DNA of 5,071 bases, taken from NCBI GenBank assembly GCA_025963955.1, contig JAOPZU010000440.1:1-5071 (forward strand). The letters run 5' to 3'. This DNA comes from Solirubrobacterales bacterium. Its GTDB lineage: Bacteria > Actinomycetota > Thermoleophilia > Solirubrobacterales > Solirubrobacteraceae. Of the stretch, positions 1-5,071 are shown in pieces. A program made the position numbers and the translations under genes. Each line of letters starts with the position of its first letter. Positions within the stretch are counted from its first letter, which is position 1. The notes under the pieces were generated by a model. It did no database searches, had not been told where the DNA came from, and saw only the letters and a list, made by a program, of their open reading frames with translations.

Positions 1-1
1 C

Positions 2-496
2 TTCCTCCACGCCGACCGCTACTTCGAGCCGGGACGCGACGTGGACGAGCTCGACCGGTTGACGCTCGCCGTCTTCGCGGAGGGCTTCGCGCTGGCGCTC
101 CACCGGGCGGTGCTGACCGACCGCCTCGCGCAGCACCGCGCGGAGCTGCGACGGCTGGTCGGCGAGGCGGGCGAGGTCGCCGAGCGGCTGGGCTCCCTCG
201 ACGCCGGGCTCAGCCGCGAGGAGGAGGACCTGCACGCCTCGCTGCGCTCCACGGGCGGGCCCCTGGACGCGGCGCTGGCTCCCGGCGGACGGCTGCAGTC
301 GTTGCTCACCCCGCGGGAGCTCGAGGTCCTCGCGCTGATGGCGGAGGGCGCGACGAACGCGGCGATCGCGCGCCAGCTCGTCGTGTCGGAGCAGACCGCG
401 AAGACGCACGTCTCGCACGTCCTCCGCAAGCTGCGCGCGACCAACCGGGCGGAGGCCGTCTCCCGCTACCACGCGATCGCCGGCCGCGGACGCTGA
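2..496 (+). CDS. LuxR-type transcriptional regulator, 3' part (probable GAF-LuxR protein), truncated by the window edge
   Basis: The reading frame is open from base 2 and ends at TGA 494-496, giving 164 visible residues; the true start lies outside the window. Residues 102 to about 160 form a LuxR/GerE helix-turn-helix: it opens with LTPRELEVL and contains the recognition-helix pattern SEQTAKTHVSHVLRKL followed by NRAEAV, the family hallmark. It should bind DNA as a dimer. The N-terminal piece (LHADRYF, then a helix with FAEGFALALHRAVL) resembles the last strand and helix of the GAF domain seen in many actinobacterial GAF-LuxR regulators. Residues 30-75 look like a charged helical linker. A GTG at 41 could be called as a start, but similarity to GAF ends continues upstream of it, so I treat the gene as partial. 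The ligand and targets cannot be told. The LuxR domain is very secure, the GAF assignment moderate. Confidence 0.88.
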   Translation, partial: FLHADRYFEPGRDVDELDRLTLAVFAEGFALALHRAVLTDRLAQHRAELRRLVGEAGEVAERLGSLDAGLSREEEDLHASLRSTGGPLDAALAPGGRLQSLLTPRELEVLALMAEGATNAAIARQLVVSEQTAKTHVSHVLRKLRATNRAEAVSRYHAIAGRGR

Positions 497-531
497 GCAT
501 CCCGTGAGACGGCGCCCCCCGCCCCGCTTCG

Positions 532-557
532 GCGCTCGCCACGACGGACGCGAGCGC
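532..557. repeat. Perfect 8-bp inverted repeat in the gap between the LuxR gene and the phosphatase operon
   Basis: GCGCTCGC at 532-539 is exactly reverse-complementary to GCGAGCGC at 550-557, with a 10-base spacer. It lies 35 bp after the LuxR stop and about 12 bp before the possible -10 element. As RNA it could form an all-but-one G:C stem. No T-run follows, so it is not a classical intrinsic terminator, though actinobacterial terminators often lack one. As DNA it could be an operator for a dimeric regulator overlapping the -35 position of the operon promoter. In DNA this GC-rich an 8-bp palindrome can arise by chance, so the function is open. Confidence 0.4.
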
Positions 558-569
558 GCCCGGAGTCGG

Positions 570-575
570 TAGGCT
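570..575 (+). promoter_or_regulatory. Possible -10 element of the phosphatase-kinase-regulator operon
   Basis: TAGGCT at 570-575 fits the TANNNT form of a primary-sigma -10 box in high-GC actinobacteria and lies in the only real intergenic gap ahead of the operon. Initiation about 7 bp downstream would leave a leader of roughly 40 bases before the ATG at 621. No convincing -35 is seen: the 17-bp-spaced hexamer is GACGCG at 547-552, inside the inverted repeat. The call rests on one hexamer and its position. Confidence 0.3.
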
Positions 576-620
576 GGCCCGGCGCCCGTCGACCCCGACC
601 TCGCGGCCGCCTTCGCAGCA

Positions 621-1859
621 ATGGCCGCCGACCTCGAGACCGACCGTCCCATCCGCCTGCTCCTGGTCGAGGACGACGACGGCGACGCCTTCCTCGTCAC
701 GGAACTGCTCGACGACGCCGGGACCGAGGTCGAGGTCGTCCGCGCCCGGACCGTCGCCGAAGCGCTCGCGGTCCTCGTGCGCGGCCCGGAGCCCGACTGC
801 ATCCTGCTCGACCTCGGGCTCCCGGACGCCGCCGGGCTCGATGCGCTGACCGCGATCCGTGAGGCCGCCCGGTCGATCGCGCTCGTCGTCCTCACGGGCG
901 ACGTCGACCGCGCCCGCGGCCTGGCCGCGGTGGCCGCCGGCGCCCAGGACTATCTCGTCAAGTCGCAGGTCGACGAGGACCGGCTGGACCGCTCGATCCG
1001 CTACGCCGTCGAACGCTGCCACGCGGAGATCGCCTCCCGGTCCCTCCGCGACGCCGAGCGCGCCGCGGAGGAGAACCGCCGCCTGGAGCGCGGGCTGCTC
1101 CCGGTGCTGCTCGTCGAGCACCCCCGGCTGGCCGTCGCGGCGCGCTACCTGCCCGGCCGGCGCCGGGCGCTCCTCGGCGGGGACTTCTACGACGCCGTGC
1201 AGTCCGCCGACGGGGTCGTCCACGCGCTGCTCGGCGACGTCAGCGGCCACGGTCCGGACGAGGCGGCGCTCGGCGTCTGCCTGCGGATCGCCTGGCGCAC
1301 GCTGCAGCTGGCCGGCGCCGAGCCGGACCACACTCTCGCCGTCCTGGAGGAGGTGCTCATCCACGAGCGCCACGACGAGGACGCCTTCGCGACGCTCTGC
1401 ATGGTGCAGCTGGACCCCGCGCGCGGGAGCCTCGCGCTGCGCCTGGCCGGCCACCCCGCCCCCATCATCGTGGGCGGCGACGGCACCGCACGGGTCGTGG
1501 ACGGCCTGCACCGCCGGCCGCCGCTCGGGGTGGCGTGGGGCGAGCGCGCGCCCACGATCCAGGTGCCGCTGGAGTCCGAGGACGCCATCGTCCTGTACTC
1601 CGACGGCCTTACCGAGGGCCGCGCCGCCGGTGGCCGTGAGCGGCTTGGTGACGACGCGCTGTGCGCGGTCACGAGCGTGCAGGCACGGACGCTGACCGGC
1701 TGGCGCGCCAACCCCGTGACGCTGATCGACGCCACCATCGGCGCGGTGCAGGAGGCCAACGGCGGCCCGCTCTCCGACGACGCGGCGATGCTCGTGCTGG
1801 CGCAGAGGCCGCCGGCGAGCTCGAGCCCGCCGCCGTCGCTCGCCCTCCCGGCGGCATGA
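621..1859 (+). CDS. Response-regulator/PP2C fusion: REC-SpoIIE serine/threonine phosphatase (RsbU-like)
   Basis: A 412-residue cytoplasmic protein. Residues 11-130 are a receiver domain: acidic pocket E17/D18/D19, phospho-acceptor Asp64 in ILLDLGLP, Thr92, and Lys114 in YLVKSQ (no Pro after the Lys, a common variant). Residues 130-160 form a charged, probably coiled-coil linker ending in LERGLLP, the motif that precedes RsbU-type phosphatase domains. Residues 165-395 are a PP2C/SpoIIE domain with all metal-binding motifs: GGDFYD (186-191), GDVSGHG (205-211), YSDGLTE (326-332) and SDDAAML (385-391). A Pro/Ser/Ala-rich tail of about 17 residues ends the protein. The family dephosphorylates phosphoserine/threonine on STAS anti-anti-sigma proteins; here activity is presumably gated by phosphorylation of Asp64 by the downstream kinase. 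ATG 621 is the first possible start after an in-frame TAG at 570, but no Shine-Dalgarno precedes it. The stop overlaps the kinase start (ATGA). The substrate is not visible in the window. Confidence 0.93.
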   Translation: MAADLETDRPIRLLLVEDDDGDAFLVTELLDDAGTEVEVVRARTVAEALAVLVRGPEPDCILLDLGLPDAAGLDALTAIREAARSIALVVLTGDVDRARGLAAVAAGAQDYLVKSQVDEDRLDRSIRYAVERCHAEIASRSLRDAERAAEENRRLERGLLPVLLVEHPRLAVAARYLPGRRRALLGGDFYDAVQSADGVVHALLGDVSGHGPDEAALGVCLRIAWRTLQLAGAEPDHTLAVLEEVLIHERHDEDAFATLCMVQLDPARGSLALRLAGHPAPIIVGGDGTARVVDGLHRRPPLGVAWGERAPTIQVPLESEDAIVLYSDGLTEGRAAGGRERLGDDALCAVTSVQARTLTGWRANPVTLIDATIGAVQEANGGPLSDDAAMLVLAQRPPASSSPPPSLALPAA

Positions 1860-3385
1860 GGCGTGCCGGCCGCCTGCGCGTCGGGCAGCGCTTCGCCGTC
1901 GTCGCCCTGATCCTCGGGCTCGTGCTCGCCGCCGGGGTCATCGCGGGCGTCCACGCCTCCCGCGACCTGGCCGACGCGCGCGCCCGCCTCGTCCTGCGGA
2001 TCGACCCCGCGCTCGTGACCGCGCTGCGCCTGCAGACGTCCTACCTGGACCAGGAGACGGGCGTGCGCGGCTTCGTCCTGGCGGGCGACTCGCGCTTCCT
2101 CACGCCCTACGCCCGTGGCCTGGACGACGAGCGGGCTGCCGCGATGCGCCTGCAGGAGCTGTTCCGCGAGGACCCGAAGCTCAACGCCTCCTCACGCCTG
2201 CTGGACCGCACGCTCCAGCTCGCGGCCACGTGGCAGCAGGGCTTCGCCGAGCCCGCCATCCAGGCGCGGCGCACGAAGCCCAAGGACGACGACGTCAACG
2301 TCGGCGCCGGCCGCGCCCGGTTCGACCGCCTGCGCCGCAGCCTCGCCGTGCTCCAGGCCGGCCTCGGCGCCGCCCGCGGGCAGGCGCGGGCGGCGCTGAA
2401 CCGCAACGCCGACCGCCTGAACCAGGTGCTGATCGCCGTCGCCGCGCTGCTCGTGCTCGGCGGACTGATGTCGATCCTGTTCATCCGGCAGGCGATCACG
2501 GTCCCGATCGCCGCCCTGGCGGACGAGGTGCGCCGCGTCGCCGACGGCGACTTCGAGCACGGGGTGAACGCCCGCGGCCCGGCGGACGTCGTCGCGCTGG
2601 CGGAGGACGTCGACTCGATGCGCGCGCGCATCGTCCAGGAGCTGACCGTCACCCGCGCGGTGCAGCAGGACCTCGAGCGTTCCAACGCCGAGCTCGAGCA
2701 GTTCGCCTACGTCGCCTCCCACGACCTGCAGGAGCCGCTGCGCAAGGTGGCCTCGTTCACGCAGATGCTCCAGCGGCGCTACGAGGGGCAGCTGGACGAG
2801 AAGGCCGACCAGTACATCTTCTTCGCCGTCGACGGCGCCAAGCGGATGCAGGAGCTCATCAACGACCTGCTCGCGTTCTCGCGGGTCGGGCGGGTCACCC
2901 GCGAGCACCAGGCGGTCCCGCTGCGGTCGGTCATCGACCGCGCGCTGACCGACCTGGCCGGGGCCATCGAGGACACGGGCGCGCAGGTCGAGGTGACCGG
3001 CGAGCTCCCCACCCTCCGCGTCGACGCCGGGCTGCTGGCGCTCGTCTTCCAGAACCTCATCGGCAACGCCGTGAAGTTCCACGGCGAGGACGGCAGCCCG
3101 CACGTCAGCGTCGAGGTCGCCCGCGGTGAGGACGGCTCCTGCGAGATCGCCGTCCACGACGACGGGATCGGCATCGAGGACGAATACGCCGACCGCATCT
3201 TCATCATCTTCCAGCGCCTGCACCCGAAGGAGCGCTACGGCGGCACCGGCATCGGCCTGGCGATGTGCCGCAAGATCATCGAGTACCACGGCGGAGCCGT
3301 CTGGCTCGACGTGGACGATCCGCGTCCCGGCACGACCTTCCGCCTGACCCTGCCCAGCGAGCTCGAGGAGAGCCCCGCGCCATGA
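1856..3385 (+). CDS. Membrane sensor histidine kinase, CHASE3-HAMP-HisKA-HATPase
   Basis: A 509-residue inner-membrane kinase. A basic N-terminus (MRRAGRLRVGQR) leads into TM1 at about 13-33. Residues 40-185 form an extracytoplasmic helical domain with the CHASE3 signature LDQETGVRGFVLAGDSRFL. TM2 is at about 191-211 (from VLIAVAALLVLGGL), then HAMP at about 212-263. The HisKA dimerisation helix carries the H-box SHDLQEPLR with phospho-acceptor His289. The ATPase domain has the N-box QNLIGNAVKFH (Asn404), G1 box DDGIGI (436-440), F-box IFIIFQRLH and G2 box GGTGIGL (462-468). All catalytic motifs are intact. The catalytic core, with SHDLQEPLR and IFQRLH, is of the phytochrome-like type that typically partners Rcp1-like receivers such as the next gene. 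The ligand of CHASE3 is unknown. ATG 1856 is chosen because it forms ATGA with the phosphatase stop and gives a good TM1; a GTG at 1661 would add 65 Arg-rich residues overlapping the upstream gene. It overlaps the next start by 4 bp. Confidence 0.95.
   Translation: MRRAGRLRVGQRFAVVALILGLVLAAGVIAGVHASRDLADARARLVLRIDPALVTALRLQTSYLDQETGVRGFVLAGDSRFLTPYARGLDDERAAAMRLQELFREDPKLNASSRLLDRTLQLAATWQQGFAEPAIQARRTKPKDDDVNVGAGRARFDRLRRSLAVLQAGLGAARGQARAALNRNADRLNQVLIAVAALLVLGGLMSILFIRQAITVPIAALADEVRRVADGDFEHGVNARGPADVVALAEDVDSMRARIVQELTVTRAVQQDLERSNAELEQFAYVASHDLQEPLRKVASFTQMLQRRYEGQLDEKADQYIFFAVDGAKRMQELINDLLAFSRVGRVTREHQAVPLRSVIDRALTDLAGAIEDTGAQVEVTGELPTLRVDAGLLALVFQNLIGNAVKFHGEDGSPHVSVEVARGEDGSCEIAVHDDGIGIEDEYADRIFIIFQRLHPKERYGGTGIGLAMCRKIIEYHGGAVWLDVDDPRPGTTFRLTLPSELEESPAP
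3365..3372 (+). promoter_or_regulatory. Ribosome binding site of the single-domain response regulator
   Basis: GAGGAGAG lies inside the kinase 3' end, 9 bases before ATG 3382. It is the only strong Shine-Dalgarno in the window and settles the start of the response regulator, which also overlaps the kinase stop as ATGA. It suggests the regulator may be made at higher levels than the kinase. Confidence 0.7.
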
Positions 3386-3813
3386 CCGCCCCCCGCCCCA
3401 TCACCGTTCTGCTCGTCGAGGACGATCCCGGTGACGTCCTGCTCATCCGCGAGGCGTTCGAGGACCACAAGCTGAACAACACGCTGCTGGTGGCCGGCGA
3501 CGGCGTCGAGGCCCTCGAGCTGCTGCGGGACCCGGACGTCGAGCGGCCCGACCTCGTGCTGCTGGACCTCAACCTGCCGCGCAAGGACGGCCGCGAGGTG
3601 CTGCGCGAGATCAAGGCGGACGACGCCCTGCGCTCCATCCCTGTCGTCGTCCTGACCACCTCGGACGCGGAGGAGGACATCCTGCGCTCCTACGACCTGC
3701 ACGCGAACGCGTACGTCACCAAGCCCGTCGACTTCGAGCGCTTCATCGACGTGGTCCGGCAGATCGACGAGTTCTTCGTCAGCGTCGTGAAGCTGCCGGG
3801 ACGTGGCTACTGA
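3382..3813 (+). CDS. Single-domain response regulator, Rcp1/CheY-like
   Basis: A 143-residue protein consisting of a receiver domain only. Key residues align with CheY: acidic pocket E13/D14/D15, phospho-acceptor Asp62 in LVLLDLNLP, switch residues Thr92 and Tyr111, and Lys114 in YVTKP. The stretches LNLPRKDGREVL, VVLTTSDAEEDILRSYDLHANAYVTKPVD and the C-terminal FFVSVVKLP are characteristic of the Rcp1 group of receivers that serve phytochrome-like kinases. There is no DNA-binding or enzymatic output domain, so it must act by protein contact or as a phosphate shuttle or sink. It is the last gene of the coupled trio (ATGA overlap with the kinase, strong ribosome binding site at 3365-3372), so the kinase at 1856-3385 is the obvious phosphodonor. 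Whether it then competes with, or passes phosphate to, the receiver of the phosphatase is not known. An in-frame upstream extension to 3265 is Arg/Pro-rich shadow sequence and is rejected. Confidence 0.95.
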   Translation: MTAPRPITVLLVEDDPGDVLLIREAFEDHKLNNTLLVAGDGVEALELLRDPDVERPDLVLLDLNLPRKDGREVLREIKADDALRSIPVVVLTTSDAEEDILRSYDLHANAYVTKPVDFERFIDVVRQIDEFFVSVVKLPGRGY

Positions 3814-3822
3814 TTGACTTCA

Positions 3823-3835
3823 GGGCTGCATGCCC
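3823..3835 (+). promoter_or_regulatory. Translation start region of the ABC-F gene, with a small possible hairpin over the ribosome binding site
   Basis: The only Shine-Dalgarno-like bases before ATG 3830 are AGGG at 3822-3825. GGGC (3823-3826) can pair with GCCC (3832-3835) across a 5-base loop, which would tie up both the AGGG and part of the start codon. An alternative stem pairs GGCTGC (3824-3829) with GCAGCC (3846-3851), leaving ATG in the loop. Both are short and may be accidents of base composition. If real, translation would depend on ribosomes arriving from the response-regulator gene that ends 16 bp upstream. Confidence 0.25.
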
Positions 3836-5071
3836 CCCGCCCCGCGCAGCCTCGTCAACCTGAACGCCGTCAGCAAGAGCTACGGTGCCCGGCGGGTCCT
3901 CGACGACATCACGCTGGGCATCGCGGCGGGGGACCGGATCGGCATCGTGGGGCGCAACGGGGACGGCAAGTCGACCCTGCTGCGCCTGATCGCGGGTCTG
4001 GAGGAGCCGGACCGCGGGCGGATCACCCGCTCGGGGGGCGTCGACCTCGCCGTCCTGGGCCAGGGCGACGACCTGGACCCGCAGCAGACGATCCGCGCGG
4101 AGCTCGTGGGCGGCCGCGCCGACCACGAGTGGGCCGGCGACGCGAGCTTCCGCAACGTCCTCGACGGGCTGATGGGCGGCGTCGGCATCGACCGCTTCCC
4201 CCAGGGCCTGGACACCCCCATCGCCGGGCTCTCCGGCGGCGAGCGGCGGCGGATCGCCCTCGCGCGGCTGCTGCTCGACGGCCCCGAGCTGCTGCTGCTG
4301 GACGAGCCGACGAACCACCTGGACGTGGAGGGCGTCGACTGGCTGGCGCGCCACCTCGCCGCCCGCCGGGGCGCGATGCTCGTCGTGACCCACGATCGCT
4401 GGTTCCTGGACGCGGTCTGCACCCACACCTGGGAGGTCTCGGACGGCACGATCCACCAGTACGAGGGCGGCTACGCGGCCTACATCCTGGCCCGGGCGGA
4501 ACGCGACCGGCAGGCGGGCGCTCGCGAGGACCGCCGCCAGCAGCTCGTCCGCAAGGAGCTCGCGTGGCTGCGGCGCGGGCCGCCGGCCCGGACGTCGAAG
4601 CCGAAGTTCCGGATCGACGCCGCCAACGAGCTGATCGCGAACGAGCCCGCCCCGCGCGACGGCATCGAGCTGCTGCGCTTCGCCACCCGGCGCCTGGGCG
4701 GCAAGGTCGTCGACGTCGAGGACGTGTCGGTCAGCTTCGGCGAGAAGGTCCTGCTGGACCACGCGACCTGGCGCCTGGGCCCGGGCGACCGCCTCGCCCT
4801 GGTGGGCGTCAACGGCGCCGGCAAGACCACGCTGATCAACGTCATCTCCGGCGCGCTTCAGCCGCAGTCCGGCGAGGTCCAGCGCGGCACCACCGTCCGC
4901 CTCGCGCAGCTCTCGCAGGACACCGTCGAGATCCCGTGGAACCTCCGGGTCCTGGAGTCCCTCGAGGAGGTCCGCGGCCGCACCACCACGCACGACGGCC
5001 TCGAGCTGACCGCCGGGCAGCTCTGCGAGCGGTTCGGCTTCAAGGGCGCCCGCGCCCGGACGCTGGTCAAG
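3830..5071 (+). CDS. ABC-F family ATPase, Uup-like, 3' end cut off by the window
   Basis: 414 residues are visible, with no stop before the window ends; full ABC-F proteins run about 530-640 residues. NBD1 has Walker A GRNGDGKST (41-49), Q-loop Gln78, signature LSGGE (134-138), Walker B LLLLDEP (154-160, catalytic Glu159) followed by TNHLD, and switch His188. The inter-domain linker (about 220-290) carries RKELAWLRRG and ARTSKPKFRI, the P-site-tRNA-interaction region in its Uup-like form. NBD2 begins near 293 with Walker A GVNGAGKTT (326-334); its signature and Walker B, and any C-terminal domain, lie outside. There are no membrane segments, so this is a soluble ribosome-associated factor, not a transporter; the family acts on stalled or drug-bound ribosomes. 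The spacing between Walker A and signature in NBD1 is short, with no EttA-like arm insertion, which supports Uup-like over EttA. ATG 3830 is the first start after an in-frame TGA at 3815. It lies 16 bp after the response regulator with no room for a terminator, so cotranscription is likely. A role in antibiotic resistance cannot be claimed. Confidence 0.93.
   Translation, partial: MPPAPRSLVNLNAVSKSYGARRVLDDITLGIAAGDRIGIVGRNGDGKSTLLRLIAGLEEPDRGRITRSGGVDLAVLGQGDDLDPQQTIRAELVGGRADHEWAGDASFRNVLDGLMGGVGIDRFPQGLDTPIAGLSGGERRRIALARLLLDGPELLLLDEPTNHLDVEGVDWLARHLAARRGAMLVVTHDRWFLDAVCTHTWEVSDGTIHQYEGGYAAYILARAERDRQAGAREDRRQQLVRKELAWLRRGPPARTSKPKFRIDAANELIANEPAPRDGIELLRFATRRLGGKVVDVEDVSVSFGEKVLLDHATWRLGPGDRLALVGVNGAGKTTLINVISGALQPQSGEVQRGTTVRLAQLSQDTVEIPWNLRVLESLEEVRGRTTTHDGLELTAGQLCERFGFKGARARTLVK

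Noticed and set aside
41..43. GTG as the true start of the LuxR gene
   Set aside because: Coding similarity to the end of a GAF domain (LHADRYF) continues upstream of it to the window edge, so the gene more likely begins outside.
525..534. CGC-TTCG-GCG mini hairpin as a terminator
   Set aside because: It has a stable tetraloop but only three base pairs and no T-run, and it competes with the longer 532-557 stem.
306..1511. 401-residue open frame on the minus strand across the LuxR end and the phosphatase
   Set aside because: It spans an intergenic gap and two well-supported genes on the other strand, and its sequence is low-complexity with no domain. Shadow frame.
1661..1855. Upstream GTG start that would lengthen the kinase by 65 residues
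   Set aside because: The extension is Arg/Ala/Gly-rich, overlaps the phosphatase catalytic domain by about 200 bp and would bury the natural N-terminal membrane helix. The ATGA overlap at 1856 is far more plausible.
2192..3289. 365-residue open frame on the minus strand opposite the kinase
   Set aside because: Asp/Val/Gly/Arg-rich translation with no domain, exactly opposite conserved kinase motifs. Shadow frame.
3814..3819. TTGACT as a -35 box for the ABC-F gene
   Set aside because: The matching -10 would lie inside the coding sequence downstream of ATG 3830, so it cannot drive that start.
3779..4993. 404-residue open frame on the minus strand opposite the ABC-F gene
   Set aside because: Its translation is biased to Arg, Ala, Val, Asp and Gly without any recognisable motif, and the opposite strand encodes an unmistakable ABC-F protein. 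It is a shadow of high-GC codon usage.

Overview
The window is a very GC-rich stretch (well above 70% by eye) with almost every third codon position G or C. All five genes lie on the + strand and are packed tightly. The gene families are a GAF-type LuxR regulator, a REC-SpoIIE phosphatase, a CHASE3-HAMP histidine kinase, an Rcp1-like receiver and a Uup-like ABC-F protein. Together with the base composition they point to a chromosomal region of a high-GC actinobacterium. Within that group the GAF/LuxR type is reminiscent of Thermoleophilia/Solirubrobacterales, but this placement is an inference and no rRNA or marker gene confirms it. There is no mobile element, tRNA, CRISPR array or clear sign of horizontal transfer.

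Layout. Bases 2-496 hold the 3' part of a LuxR-type regulator whose start lies before the window. A 124-bp gap (497-620) follows, with a perfect 8-bp inverted repeat and a possible -10 element. Bases 621-3813 form a three-gene signalling unit: a receiver domain fused to a PP2C/SpoIIE serine/threonine phosphatase, a membrane CHASE3-HAMP-HisKA-HATPase sensor kinase, and a single-domain response regulator. Both internal junctions are ATGA stop/start overlaps, so the three are almost certainly one translationally coupled operon. Only 16 bp later, an ABC-F ATPase begins at 3830 and runs off the right edge.

How the genes work together (inference from family knowledge). The kinase senses an extracytoplasmic or membrane cue through CHASE3, autophosphorylates on His289, and can pass phosphate to two receivers: the stand-alone regulator (Asp62) and the N-terminal receiver of the phosphatase (Asp64). 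Phosphatases of this type usually dephosphorylate an anti-anti-sigma factor (STAS protein) in a partner-switching pathway controlling an alternative sigma factor. No STAS protein, anti-sigma kinase or sigma factor is visible here, so the target is unknown. All catalytic motifs of the phosphatase, kinase and receivers are intact.

The components are known families in a recognisable arrangement. The points most worth a second look are the branched two-receiver design, the palindrome upstream of the operon, and the very close placement of a ribosome-associated ABC-F gene behind a stress-type signalling operon.
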